DNA of 64,000 bases from Autumnicola tepida (GCF_031846485.1 NZ_JAVRHQ010000002.1:1-64000), one strand, 5' to 3'; positions 35,610-44,610 are shown, counted from the first letter of the stretch. Notes: a model not told the origin generated them from the letters alone. A program made the numbers and translations.

Positions 35610-37877
35610 TTGAAGTCAAAACTATCACGGCATTTGCGCAAATTTCTAAACTTTTTAAGGAGTACCGACTTCTCAAAGGCAATTATCCTTACCCTCTCCA
35701 TTGTTATTCCCATCAGCTTTTTTTCATCCTTTTCCAACCTGGTTATCGGGATAGCAATAGCCAAGGGATGTTTACTGTGCTCGCCAAGCAATGTAACCGG
35801 GAGTTTAAAACATAAGATTATAGGCCTGGTTTGCGCTTCGGGCCTTGCGGCGGTTTCTACAGTGATATCTGGATATGCCCAGTTTAATATCTTCCTGCTG
35901 GTACCTGTTCTGGCAGTTCTTATGTTTGGTATCAGCTACCTTGCTGTTTACGGCCTGCGGGCGTCCCTGGTTAGTTTTTCAGGATTATTGGCTGTAGTGC
36001 TTAGTTTCACTAAAATCCAGTCGGGACTGGAAATCTGGCAGCAGGGCCTTTTGATTTTTGCAGGAGGATTATGGTATTTGTTACTCAGCTTACTTTGGTA
36101 TTCTTTAAACCCGCGAAAAGAAACCGATGTTTTGCTGGCAGAAGCAATGCAAATTACTTCAGATTATCTTAAAATAAGAAGGCAACTTTTAACGCCGGGA
36201 AAGAAAAGAAATAAACTGCAGGAAAAACTTTTTTCGCTCCAGACAGATCTTAACGAAAAACACGAAAGACTTCGGGAAACCCTTATAGGTGCTGGGAAAA
36301 TATCCGGGAATAACGATTATGAGAAAAACCGTTTGATGGTGTTTGTTGAGCTGGTCGATATTCTTGAACTCGCAATGACCAATCCCGTAGATTACGAGAA
36401 AATGGATATGCTTTTTAAAGGGAAAGAAGCACAGCTGGAAGCACTAAAGTCTTTAATTGCCGCAATGGCAGAGCATCTTACACAACTTTCCTCTTCTTTA
36501 CAATACAGGCGCAAGTTGCCCAAAAATAATCTGGATTTCCATCTTTCTCAATTACAAAGCAGTATTGAAGCCTTTAGAGAAAGTATGGATGTAAATGAAA
36601 GAAGGGAAAGTATGTTACTGCTGCGAAATTTGTATTCTTACCAGAATGAGCAGGTCCAGAAGATCAATAGTATTTTTAACAATCTTGGCAGTAAAAAGAA
36701 GGCACACCACCCGCTTGTAAAAAATCCCGATATCCTTAAATTTCTTAGCAGGCAGGATTATAGCCCTGCGGTGTTGCTGCAAAACTTCAATTTTAACTCC
36801 ACTATTTTCAGGCATTCATTGCGCCTTGCACTAATTGTTGTCGCAGGTTTTTCTATCGGTATCTATTTCTCTATTCAAAACGCCTACTGGATATTGTTAA
36901 CGATTGTAGTGATAATGCGCCCAAACTACGGCCTCACGAAAGAGCGGTCAAAACAACGTATTATCGGGACATTAATTGGCGGTGGGATAGCTATAGCCAT
37001 TGTTTTACTTATTCAGAATAAAATATTGTATACCATTCTGGGAATTGGTTCCCTTACCATGGCATTTTCCCTTTTGCAAAGGAACTACAGGACGGCTGCA
37101 ATTTACATCACGCTAAGTATTATTTTTATTTACGCGCTGATGCAGCCTAATGTGATAAATGTTATTGAATACCGCATATTAGATACGATTATAGGCGCAG
37201 GCCTGGCCGCACTGGGAAATTACTTTTTATGGCCCGCCTGGGAAATCCATAGTCTAAAAGAGCAACTCATCAACAGTTTAAACGCCAATAAAACTTACCT
37301 TAAAGAAATTGATGCCTATTACCACCAGAAAAAGGAACTTCCAGTGAGTTATAAACTGGCCAGAAAGCATGCTTTTATAAGTATGGGAAATCTTAGTGCT
37401 GCTTTCCAAAGAGTAACGCAGGAGCCGGAATCCAGGCAAAAGGAAATTGACCTGATTTTTAGGCTGGTAGGGCTAAACCAGACATTTCTTTCGGCATTGG
37501 CCTCTTTAGGAACTTTTATACGAAGCAATAAAACTACATCGGCTTCAGCAAGTTTTGAAAAAATGACAGAGTACATTTATGGAAATATTAAAAAAGCTGA
37601 AGAAATTCTCGTAAATACATCAACTCCTGAAACCTTTAATAATTCCGCGGAAATTGAAGAAGCTAAAAGAGGGCTTAGCAAATCTTATGAAAAATTATTG
37701 GACCAGCGGATGAAGGAACTGGAAAGTGGTAAAACCAGAATTGATCCTGAAATGCGTTTACAGCTTAGGGAGGCGCAACTGGTAAATCATCAGCTGGAAT
37801 GGCTGCGGGATCTTTCTGAAAATATTTTAAATTCGGTCACCAAAGTGCAAAAAATCTTTAACCTGAATATGGATTAA
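35610..37877 (+). CDS. FUSC-family membrane protein (YccS-like)
   Basis: A 755-residue protein with two membrane blocks of about six helices each (about 20-155 and 400-540), each followed by a long cytoplasmic helical region. This is the YccS/YhfK architecture of the fusaric-acid-resistance-like superfamily. Such proteins are proposed aromatic-compound efflux components, but their substrates are unproven. The second block begins RHSLRLALIVVAGFSIG and contains the conserved YWILLTIVVIMRPNYGLTKERS. The reading frame opens with TTG; no ATG fits the N-terminus better. Its stop overlaps the next start by 1 bp. Confidence 0.88.
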   Translation: MKSKLSRHLRKFLNFLRSTDFSKAIILTLSIVIPISFFSSFSNLVIGIAIAKGCLLCSPSNVTGSLKHKIIGLVCASGLAAVSTVISGYAQFNIFLLVPVLAVLMFGISYLAVYGLRASLVSFSGLLAVVLSFTKIQSGLEIWQQGLLIFAGGLWYLLLSLLWYSLNPRKETDVLLAEAMQITSDYLKIRRQLLTPGKKRNKLQEKLFSLQTDLNEKHERLRETLIGAGKISGNNDYEKNRLMVFVELVDILELAMTNPVDYEKMDMLFKGKEAQLEALKSLIAAMAEHLTQLSSSLQYRRKLPKNNLDFHLSQLQSSIEAFRESMDVNERRESMLLLRNLYSYQNEQVQKINSIFNNLGSKKKAHHPLVKNPDILKFLSRQDYSPAVLLQNFNFNSTIFRHSLRLALIVVAGFSIGIYFSIQNAYWILLTIVVIMRPNYGLTKERSKQRIIGTLIGGGIAIAIVLLIQNKILYTILGIGSLTMAFSLLQRNYRTAAIYITLSIIFIYALMQPNVINVIEYRILDTIIGAGLAALGNYFLWPAWEIHSLKEQLINSLNANKTYLKEIDAYYHQKKELPVSYKLARKHAFISMGNLSAAFQRVTQEPESRQKEIDLIFRLVGLNQTFLSALASLGTFIRSNKTTSASASFEKMTEYIYGNIKKAEEILVNTSTPETFNNSAEIEEAKRGLSKSYEKLLDQRMKELESGKTRIDPEMRLQLREAQLVNHQLEWLRDLSENILNSVTKVQKIFNLNMD

Positions 37878-38386
37878 TGAGTAAAAGAGCTTTAAAGAAA
37901 TACTTAAAATCTCTTGAGAAAGAAGACCTGGAAGAGCAAATTTTAGATCTCTACGCACGCTTTGGAGAGGTAAAAACCTTTTATGATTTTGTTTTTAACC
38001 CCAAAGAAGAAAAATTAGTACAGGAAGCGAAACTAAAAATCTCCAGAGAATATTTTCCGGAACGGAGAAAAAGGGCAAAAGCCAGAAGGTCCGTTGCCCA
38101 TAAATATATTAAGCATTTCCTGAAGCTGGGCATGGATCCTGTAATGCTTGCCGATGTTATGTTTTATAATGTAGAAATAGCACTGGCCTTTTCAGCAGAT
38201 AAAGAGGAAAAAGAAAGTTTTACCAAAAGCATGTATAAATCTTTTGAAGAAGCAGTAAATTATGTCCTCCAGAATAATTTAAAAGAAGAATTTTTTGAAA
38301 GGATGAACAAAATTGAAATAAATGTACAGGAACAAAACTGGGTAAACAGGTACAAATTCGAAAAATTAATGGATCAGTTCCATTGA
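37877..38386 (+). CDS. DUF6155 family protein
   Basis: A 169-residue, largely helical, cytoplasmic protein of DUF6155; function is unknown. The N-terminus has the pattern SKRALKKYLKSLEKEDLEEQ; a strongly basic stretch, ERRKRAKARRSVAHK, lies near residue 73 and a VMFYNVEIALAF helix near 103. The start ATG shares one base with the FUSC stop codon, so translation is coupled. Whether it acts on or with the FUSC protein is not known. Confidence 0.82.
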   Translation: MSKRALKKYLKSLEKEDLEEQILDLYARFGEVKTFYDFVFNPKEEKLVQEAKLKISREYFPERRKRAKARRSVAHKYIKHFLKLGMDPVMLADVMFYNVEIALAFSADKEEKESFTKSMYKSFEEAVNYVLQNNLKEEFFERMNKIEINVQEQNWVNRYKFEKLMDQFH

Positions 38387-38410
38387 AATAATTAGATAAT
38401 CAATTTCCCT

Positions 38411-38418
38411 TACATTTG
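38411..38418 (+). promoter_or_regulatory. Putative -7 element of the type IX-secreted protein gene
   Basis: TACATTTG is an exact match to TAnnTTTG. It overlaps the TTG at 38416 that opens the longest frame, which supports the ATG at 38422 as the true start. Confidence 0.4.
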
Positions 38419-38421
38419 AAT

Positions 38422-40296
38422 ATGCTCAGAATCCTGTTCTTTTATTTCATTTTAATGATTCCGTTGATTTCTTCTGCTCAACTGGGTTTTTGTCCCGGCA
38501 GCAAGGGTGATCCAATATTTCATGAAGATTTTGGTTCCGGTACGGGCACTGGCCCAGCATTGGCAGCAGGGCGTACCAGCTATCGCTATGTAACCGGCGA
38601 CCCGCAGGACGGGGAATACACAATTTCCAGTAACATAGGCAATATCATAAACTCCTGGCACAGTTATTTACCAGCTACCACACTTTCTAACGGGAGGGCG
38701 CTTATTGTAAATGCCGATTACACCTCAGGGCAGTTTTATCGTACCACGGCTTCCGGTTTATGCGAAAATACTTCTTACGAATTTTCAGCTTATCTCATGA
38801 ATATTTACAATGCTTCAAACCAAAATTGTCCAAATGGAGGCATACCTGTGAACGTGCGTTTTGAAATTTGGGATGAAACGGACACCCAGCTTTTAAAAGA
38901 AGGAAATACAGGTGATATTGCTTCAACTTCCAGCCCAAAATGGGAACAGTATGCGCTGACTTTCCAGAGCAGGCCGGGACAAAATGCCGTTATTCTTAAA
39001 ATGTTTAATAACGGAAATGGAGGTTGTGGTAATGATCTGGCTATAGATGATATTGTTTTTGCCTCCTGCGGAGATCTTACCACCTTGCAATCTGATACTG
39101 GTACGGCAGAAGTGGTGGTATGTCCAGATGAAGCGCCGGTAAGCGTGGAGCTTAACGCCACGCCGGATTCCAGCGTATACTCCAGTCATTACTACCAGTG
39201 GCAGCAAAGTAATGATGGCGAATCCTGGAGTGACATTAATGGCGCGACAACAGATGTTTATATCACGCCGCTTTTAGCCAGTACTGCATATTTCCGGGTG
39301 AAAGTAGCGGAAGATCCTGTGAATCTAAGCAGCAATTTATGCAGTTCTGCTTCTGAAGCTTACCGGGTAAAAATTGTAGAAACCCCAATGCCACCGGTAA
39401 GCAATGGAGATCAGGCAATTTGCGGGGATGAGAATATTCCGGCCCTTTCAGTAAACGTTGCAGGAGATGAAACTGTGGACTGGTTTGATGCTCCTGCAGG
39501 AGGAAATCTTATGGCTGAAGGAACTACTTCTTTTAGTCCTGAAAATGAAGGAACCTATTATGCCGAAGCACGAAAAAAGGATTATGAATGTGCAGGAAGT
39601 ACCCGGACTGCGGTAACATTAACTATTAATGGGAGACCTGAAGTTGCAGATGAAACACTTCAAATTTGCCCGGGAAGCAGCATTGTCCTGGATGCAGGAA
39701 TTCCTGGTTTAGCCTATATTTGGTCCGTCGGGGAAACAAGTCAGGATATCAGTGTAAGTTCAGCAGGTGAATATGAAGTAACACTAATTACGCCCCAGGG
39801 CTGCGAGGCGGTAAAGCATTTTACTGTATCTGGTGTAGATGAGGCTGGAATAGAAGAGGTGATTTCCCGCGGCACCACGGTAGAAATAGTTTCGCAATTT
39901 GAAGGTGTCTTTGAATATTCCCTTGATGGCATAAATTTTCAAAGTTCAAATGTTTTCCGGAATATTCCCGGCGGAATTTATACTGCTTACATGAGGGATA
40001 CACAAAGCTGTAGCACGGTTTCCCGGAAATTTCCACATATTGTAATTCCCGATTTTATTACGCCGAATGGCGATGGTTATAATGATGTTTTCAGCTTAAA
40101 CGGATTAAGCTATTTTTCTGCTTCAGAAATAAGGATTTTTGACCGTTATGGTAAATTACTGAAGGCTGGTAATGGAGAAGGTTTTGTATGGGATGGAACT
40201 TTTAATAATAAAGATTTACCGGCTTCAGATTACTGGTATTATATTTTTATTGAAGACTTTGGTACTCTTAAAGGCCATTTTAGCCTTGTTCGTTAG
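38422..40296 (+). CDS. Secreted protein with type B type IX sorting domain (gliding-motility-associated C-terminal domain)
   Basis: An exported protein of about 624 residues. A Sec signal peptide (LRILFFYFILMIPLISSA) is followed by a lectin- or adhesin-like beta domain (about 25-215, with paired cysteines and the ending DLAIDDIVFASCG). Ig-like regions follow: QWQQSNDGESWSDINGA, then DWFDAPAGGNLMAEGTT with an Ig-like TYYAEAR strand. The end is the CHU_C/type B sorting domain: ITPNGDGYNDVF, RIFDRYGKLL, and a final WYYIFIEDFGTLKGHFSLVR. It is thus delivered to the cell surface or medium by the type IX system together with a PorP/SprF-like partner, none of which is nearby. Confidence 0.9.
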   Translation: MLRILFFYFILMIPLISSAQLGFCPGSKGDPIFHEDFGSGTGTGPALAAGRTSYRYVTGDPQDGEYTISSNIGNIINSWHSYLPATTLSNGRALIVNADYTSGQFYRTTASGLCENTSYEFSAYLMNIYNASNQNCPNGGIPVNVRFEIWDETDTQLLKEGNTGDIASTSSPKWEQYALTFQSRPGQNAVILKMFNNGNGGCGNDLAIDDIVFASCGDLTTLQSDTGTAEVVVCPDEAPVSVELNATPDSSVYSSHYYQWQQSNDGESWSDINGATTDVYITPLLASTAYFRVKVAEDPVNLSSNLCSSASEAYRVKIVETPMPPVSNGDQAICGDENIPALSVNVAGDETVDWFDAPAGGNLMAEGTTSFSPENEGTYYAEARKKDYECAGSTRTAVTLTINGRPEVADETLQICPGSSIVLDAGIPGLAYIWSVGETSQDISVSSAGEYEVTLITPQGCEAVKHFTVSGVDEAGIEEVISRGTTVEIVSQFEGVFEYSLDGINFQSSNVFRNIPGGIYTAYMRDTQSCSTVSRKFPHIVIPDFITPNGDGYNDVFSLNGLSYFSASEIRIFDRYGKLLKAGNGEGFVWDGTFNNKDLPASDYWYYIFIEDFGTLKGHFSLVR

Positions 40297-40298
40297 TC

Positions 40299-41513
40299 CT
40301 AATCATTTTTTAATTCCGGCGTAACACCTCGTATTCTTTGAGAATTGATATTTGCCAGCAGTATTGCTCCAAAAATCAAAAGCATAATATTGCTGAAATT
40401 TACCTCCCAATCTATTAATAATCCAATTACCAGAGGACCCAAGGCCGTGCTAACTACCATAAACATGGTAAATACGCTTCGGATTGCCCCCATTTTTTCA
40501 AGCCCGTACATTTCAGCAATAATTGCGGTTTTTACAGTACCAGACATACCTGTGGTAATTCCAGCCAGAATAAGATAGATCAAAGCTCCTATAATACTAT
40601 CCATAAATGCAAATGGCAGCAGGCCAATATTTATTGGGATAAGGTAATAGCGAAACATCTTCCTGGCGGAATATTTATCTACCCAGCTCCCGCCTATAAG
40701 CGAAAATAAAAATCTTGAAGCCGCATAGACCACAAAAAAGCCTGCATAAAGCTGCGCGGACCATCCTTTATTTTCCACAAAAACATACTGGTAAAAGAAA
40801 ATGGCGGTATTGGTAAAACCCAGCATAAAAATGGCCGGCATCATAATACCAAATTTATGATGGAATACAATGCTTTTGTAATCCTTAAGGAGTGACCAGA
40901 CAGATGGCTTTACTTCTGTAGAGAGATCTTTATCAAATCCAGCCAGATCTGTGAATTTTAACCTCAGAAGATATAGAAATAGCGCGATTCCGCTTACTAT
41001 AGCGGCTATACGCCAGTCGAACGCAGCGATAATGGAAGCTATGATCACCGGAAAAATTGCTTCTCCAATAGAATATCCTAAAGCAGAAACACTTAATGCT
41101 TTCCCACGGTTTTTACTGAAATATTTGGAAACCAAAGTCATACTTATATGGCTAAGCAGCCCCTGCCCGCAAAGGCGAAGGCCTATGAGTGCTATTATCA
41201 ATAAACCGATACTATAAGAAAATCCGAGCAGGACGCTGGAGGCAGCTAGGCTGATAATAGTAAAAGCAGTAACCTTTTTTGCCGGGATATGATCTACAGT
41301 ATGGCCCACGCTTAGCATGATAACCGAAGCTGCAACCGTACAACCGGCATAAATGGCCCCAAAAGAACCTTCGGTTATACCAAAATCCTTAATAATTTCT
41401 GGAACGTAAAGGGAGATCAAAAAGGTTTGTCCAAAACTGGAAAGGAAGGTAAGCAGCCATCCAAAACTTACGGGTTTAAAATTGATTTTTAAGAACTGGT
41501 AATATTCTTTCAA
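40299..41513 (-). CDS. Major facilitator superfamily transporter
   Basis: A 404-residue permease with 12 predicted transmembrane helices. The longest frame reaches 41663, but that extension contains the terminator hairpin of the upstream small gene (41624-41642). The likely start is therefore the TTG at 41513 giving MKEYYQFLKINFKPVSFG. The segment GHTVDHIPAKKV is the MFS signature loop between helices 2 and 3, and SWVDKYSARKMF its repeat after helix 8. The layout resembles oxalate/formate-type and monocarboxylate MFS members; the substrate is unknown. Convergent with the secreted protein, only 2 bp apart. Confidence 0.85.
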   Translation of the reverse strand: MKEYYQFLKINFKPVSFGWLLTFLSSFGQTFLISLYVPEIIKDFGITEGSFGAIYAGCTVAASVIMLSVGHTVDHIPAKKVTAFTIISLAASSVLLGFSYSIGLLIIALIGLRLCGQGLLSHISMTLVSKYFSKNRGKALSVSALGYSIGEAIFPVIIASIIAAFDWRIAAIVSGIALFLYLLRLKFTDLAGFDKDLSTEVKPSVWSLLKDYKSIVFHHKFGIMMPAIFMLGFTNTAIFFYQYVFVENKGWSAQLYAGFFVVYAASRFLFSLIGGSWVDKYSARKMFRYYLIPINIGLLPFAFMDSIIGALIYLILAGITTGMSGTVKTAIIAEMYGLEKMGAIRSVFTMFMVVSTALGPLVIGLLIDWEVNFSNIMLLIFGAILLANINSQRIRGVTPELKND

Positions 41514-41612
41514 AAGGTTTGTATTTAGAACCAACAAATATAGTATCTCTGATCTCCCGGAAAAAAGCAAGCGAACTATTATTTGATTAATTCTGAAAAT
41601 TGTAAAAAAAAG

Positions 41613-41642
41613 AAAATAAAAAAGCCACCTTTTAAGGGTGGC
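41613..41642 (-). terminator. Rho-independent terminator after the lysine-rich peptide gene
   Basis: The arms GCCACC (41624-41629) and GGTGGC (41637-41642) are followed on the minus strand by TTTTTTATTTT. It sits 25 bp past the stop of the 32-residue gene. Confidence 0.8.
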
Positions 41643-41666
41643 CTGGTAAAAAATCTCAACCAAAAA

Positions 41667-41765
41667 TTACTTTTTGGGAGCGTTTTTGCCTTGGTCCTGT
41701 TTTTTAGGATCTTGCTTTTTAGCAGTGTCCTTTTTAGGATCCTGCTTTTTTTGCTGTTCAGCCAT
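41667..41765 (-). CDS. Lysine-rich 32-residue peptide
   Basis: A tiny open frame with its own terminator. The peptide begins MAEQQKKQDPKK and contains the KKQDPKK motif twice, about a dozen residues apart (a third, partial copy is KKQDQGK). It ends NAPKK. Eleven of 32 residues are lysine; there is no hydrophobic residue except one Met and a few Ala, so it must be extended and soluble. It could bind nucleic acid or anionic polymers. I do not recognise a family. A clean ATG and the dedicated terminator support a real gene. Confidence 0.65.
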   Translation of the reverse strand: MAEQQKKQDPKKDTAKKQDPKKQDQGKNAPKK

Positions 41766-41955
41766 GACTATTTATTTAATGGTTAATAAATAAAATTTGA
41801 TATATAAATTTACGGGTATAGGGAATTAGGTGGTGCAAAATTGTGAAATAATTAACTGCAGCTCTTTTATGCATATTTTCAGGCGGTAAGAATAAAATTT
41901 CAGACTGTAGCATTTATGATAAATAAGCTAAAATTTCCTTTGCTATTGCTTATTT

Positions 41956-42789
41956 TTGAAATTGAAATTTGAAAATTCAGACAGACTTGTGGCGATAATC
42001 AATCAAAAATCAATTATTGAACAGATTCAGACAAATAAAAAGCATCCGAATCTAAAATTCAGCATAAAAGAAAAAACAGAAGAATTTACCCGAAAGCTGT
42101 TTTTTACACTTTTTGATGTGGATACCGAGGTAGCCGAAAATATTGAAAAGCTGGAAAAACAATTCCAGGAGCTGGCAGATTTGGTTTGCTGGGAACCTGA
42201 TAAGCCCTGCCGTGATATCTGGCAGGAATATTTGGAAAGACTGCCTGAAATTCTTAAAAAATTAAACAAAGATGCAGAGGCTATAGCTCAAAACGACCCC
42301 GCCGCAAACTCGGTAGAAGAGGTTTATCTCTCTTATCCGGGATTTTTTGCCATTGCTATTTACAGGTTAAGCCATGAATTTTATGAATTTGGCCTACCGC
42401 TGGTTCCCAGATTAATGACTGAATTCGCCCACCGCCTTACGGGAACCGATATTAATCCCGGGGCTCAAATTGGCACCCCGTTTTTTATAGACCATGCCAC
42501 AGGGGTGGTAATTGGGGAGACAGCCATAATTAAAGACAACGTGAAAATTTACCAGGGAGTGACTCTGGGAGCGCTGTATGTAGACCGAAAAATGAGGAGC
42601 ATTAAAAGGCACCCTACCATTGAAAAAAATGTGACCATTTATGCCAATGCCACAATTTTAGGAGGTGAAACGACTATTGGCGCAAATAGTATAATTGGCG
42701 GTAACGTATGGCTAACAGCATCGGTGCCGCAGGGTTCGATGGTTTCTCATAATCCACAGATCAACATTAAAAATACTTCAGAAAAATGA
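41956..42789 (+). CDS. cysE: Serine O-acetyltransferase (EpsC/SAT family)
   Basis: Makes O-acetylserine for cysteine synthesis. The 277 residues have an N-terminal helical domain (about 1-150) and a left-handed beta-helix of hexapeptide repeats (about 160-260) with TDINPGAQIG, FFIDHATGVVIGETAIIKDNVKIYQGVTLGAL and GGETTIGANSIIGG. His and Asp in FIDHATG are the catalytic pair. The C-terminus ends NTSEK rather than the Ile that inserts into CysK in classical cysteine-synthase complexes. Start options are TTG 41956, TTG 41962 and GTG 41989; a TATTTTTG -7 match covers the first. Overlaps cysM by ATGA. Confidence 0.92.
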   Translation: MKLKFENSDRLVAIINQKSIIEQIQTNKKHPNLKFSIKEKTEEFTRKLFFTLFDVDTEVAENIEKLEKQFQELADLVCWEPDKPCRDIWQEYLERLPEILKKLNKDAEAIAQNDPAANSVEEVYLSYPGFFAIAIYRLSHEFYEFGLPLVPRLMTEFAHRLTGTDINPGAQIGTPFFIDHATGVVIGETAIIKDNVKIYQGVTLGALYVDRKMRSIKRHPTIEKNVTIYANATILGGETTIGANSIIGGNVWLTASVPQGSMVSHNPQINIKNTSEK

Positions 42790-43676
42790 ATGATTCTATA
42801 TTAAAGCTGATTGGAAATACTCCTCTGGTAAAGGCGAATACTTTGGTGAAAAACCCAAAAGTTTCCCTGTATTTCAAGCTGGAGGGGCAAAATCCCGGTG
42901 GAAGTGTAAAAGACCGTGCAGCTTATAATATGATTAAAAGCGCCCTGGACAGGGGTGATATTAATAAAAATACCAGGCTTATTGAAGCTACCAGTGGAAA
43001 TACCGGTATTGCACTGGCTATGATCGCCAGTATGTTTAAACTGGATATTGAACTGGTAATGCCTGAAAATTCTACGGTTGAAAGGGTTCAAACCATGCGC
43101 GCCTATGGTGCAAAAGTTACCCTTACCAGGGCAGATGGTGGCATTGAAGGTGCCCGTGATTATGCTGAAGATAAAGTAAAACAAGGAGGCTATTTTATGT
43201 TTAACCAATTTAGCAACAACGACAACTGGAAAGCGCATTACAAAACCACCGGTCCGGAAATCTGGGAAGATACAGAGCATAAAATCACACATTTTGTTTC
43301 TTCCATGGGAACTACTGGAACCATAATGGGAACATCTACATTCCTGAAGGAAAAAAGCAAAGATGTGCAGATAGTGGGAGTGCAGCCAACAGATGAAGCC
43401 AAAATACCCGGTATAAGAAAGTGGCCCGAGGCGTACCTGCCAAAAATTTTTGATAAAAATAAAGTGGATAAAATCCTGGAGGTAAGCGAACAGGACGCAA
43501 GGGAAATGACCCGTAAATTAGCGACTGAAGAAGGTATTTTTGCAGGAATGAGCAGTGGTGGAGCAACTGCGGCGGCAGTAAGATTGTGCGAAGAAATAGA
43601 GGAGGGGCTTGTGGTGAGTATTATTTGCGACAGGGGAGACCGCTATTTATCTTCAGATTTGTTTGGTGAAAATTAA
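42786..43676 (+). CDS. cysM: Cysteine synthase (O-acetylserine sulfhydrylase)
   Basis: PLP enzyme that adds sulfide (or thiosulfate for CysM) to O-acetylserine. The 296 residues have the PLP lysine in NPGGSVKDRAA (about 36-46), the substrate loop EATSGNTGIALA (about 67-78), the phosphate-binding glycine loop SSMGTTGTIMG and the final serine region GIFAGMSSGGATAA. Length and sequence favour the CysM type. The start ATG overlaps the cysE stop (ATGA), so the two enzymes are made from one mRNA in step. Confidence 0.94.
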   Translation: MNDSILKLIGNTPLVKANTLVKNPKVSLYFKLEGQNPGGSVKDRAAYNMIKSALDRGDINKNTRLIEATSGNTGIALAMIASMFKLDIELVMPENSTVERVQTMRAYGAKVTLTRADGGIEGARDYAEDKVKQGGYFMFNQFSNNDNWKAHYKTTGPEIWEDTEHKITHFVSSMGTTGTIMGTSTFLKEKSKDVQIVGVQPTDEAKIPGIRKWPEAYLPKIFDKNKVDKILEVSEQDAREMTRKLATEEGIFAGMSSGGATAAAVRLCEEIEEGLVVSIICDRGDRYLSSDLFGEN

Positions 43677-43709
43677 AAAGGCGGAATCAGCTTATGCCAA
43701 TCCCGCCTT
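43674..43709 (-). terminator. Terminator of the 185-residue secreted-protein gene
   Basis: The arms AAGGCGG (43678-43684) and CCGCCTT (43703-43709) are perfect, and on the minus strand a T-rich run follows. It overlaps the end of the cysM stop region and may also act weakly in the plus direction. Confidence 0.65.
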
Positions 43710-43730
43710 ATAAAACCAACCAAAAACAAA

Positions 43731-44288
43731 TTAGTTACTTGCCAGTCCTGCCAGGGAAGTTTCAGTTAAAGGAAGTTTAAAAGTTTCTTTCTTACTTCCT
43801 TTTTGAACCTGAATTTTATAGAAACCTTTGTCTATATTATCCATTTTCCCTTTGGCTACAAACTTATTTTTAATAACATCCCATCCCTGGTATTGTCTGT
43901 AAATTTCATTTCTAACCTCATAAGGAAGTGCAACATTTTTAAATTTCTGATAGGAACTAAGCATATTGCCTTCAGAATCATAAACAGTTTGCAGTAAACC
44001 TTTTCGGCTTCTGAAAGTTACTTCGTAAGAGTCGGAGCCTTTGTGCCCGTACTTTTCGATAAATTCCTGGATGTCGAAATTTTTCTTTACGAATTCCAGA
44101 GCATTGTGATGAAATTGCATCGTGTAACCTTCATCAATAATAAACTCGGCTTCCCCGGAGCTGAAGTTGGAGGTTAGAGGGACAGAATTCATTTTGACTT
44201 CTGTTTCTTCAAGTTCAATAATTTGTTCTTGTGATTGGGCTGAAACGAAAAATCCAGCGAGCATTAAAAAAAGAATTGCTTTTTTCAT
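43731..44288 (-). CDS. Secreted protein of unknown function
   Basis: A 185-residue protein with a Sec signal peptide (MKKAILFLMLAGFFVSAQSQ). The mature part has TYR/LYS-rich strands and a PepSY-like or BLIP-like pattern with YEVTFRSRKGLLQTVYDSEGNML, which resembles the PepSY-like repeats of periplasmic Bacteroidota proteins. No lipobox or membrane helix follows. The most notable feature is its mRNA leader: the bases just before the ATG match the spacers of the peptide array at 48.7-49.3 kb. Function unknown. Confidence 0.75.
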   Translation of the reverse strand: MKKAILFLMLAGFFVSAQSQEQIIELEETEVKMNSVPLTSNFSSGEAEFIIDEGYTMQFHHNALEFVKKNFDIQEFIEKYGHKGSDSYEVTFRSRKGLLQTVYDSEGNMLSSYQKFKNVALPYEVRNEIYRQYQGWDVIKNKFVAKGKMDNIDKGFYKIQVQKGSKKETFKLPLTETSLAGLASN

Positions 44289-44316
44289 GATGATAAATTT
44301 TGATTGATGAATAAAT
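44289..44316 (-). promoter_or_regulatory. Leader motif shared with the small-peptide array
   Basis: On the minus strand the bases before the ATG contain ATTCATCAATCAAAA followed by ATCATC. The same segment, with small changes, forms each spacer of the array at 48842-49176. A common 5' mRNA element or regulator site is the simplest reading. Confidence 0.5.
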
Positions 44317-44381
44317 ATTTAATTAAAAATTCCAGGCTTTTATAACCTGAAAAAAGTTTTACAAAGTCAAAGAGCATATTA

Positions 44382-44501
44382 ATGAAGACAGATATTATAG
44401 TTGATGAGACTAATTATCCTGATCTCTATTATAAAGACGAACCGAAGAAAAGAATGTTACAGTATCACATTAAAAATTTTAAAATATTTTTCTTTAAGTA
44501 G
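44382..44501 (+). CDS. Doubtful 39-residue reading frame in an intergenic stretch
   Basis: The 321-bp gap between the secreted protein (44288) and the helicase (44611) holds one plus-strand frame from ATG 44382 to TAG 44501. The product begins MKTDIIVDETNYPDLYY and ends in a Lys/Phe-rich tail. It is hydrophilic apart from the tail, has no recognisable family and no clear promoter or terminator. It may be noise. Confidence 0.2.
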   Translation: MKTDIIVDETNYPDLYYKDEPKKRMLQYHIKNFKIFFFK

Positions 44502-44577
44502 CGCTCACTCCGCACTTCCCAAAAAATAAAAAATCCTGTTTTAGGCCCAAAAGCTTTATTTTACTTTAAAAATCTGT

Positions 44578-44585
44578 TATTTTTG
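44578..44585 (+). promoter_or_regulatory. Putative -7 element of the helicase gene
   Basis: TATTTTTG matches TAnnTTTG exactly, 25 bp before the helicase ATG. No -33 element at correct spacing was found. Confidence 0.35.
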
Positions 44586-44610
44586 CAAAATTGGAGATTT
44601 AATAAAGCCT

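Noticed and set aside
40299..41663. The longest frame of the MFS transporter, beginning MVEIFYQATLKR
   Set aside because: The extra 50 codons run through the terminator hairpin of the upstream peptide gene; the TTG at 41513 fits the family start.
44382..44501. Member of the small-peptide family because it also begins MKT
   Set aside because: Beyond the first three residues nothing aligns with MKTLENITG or the W-x-x-R-R end, and it lies on the other strand.
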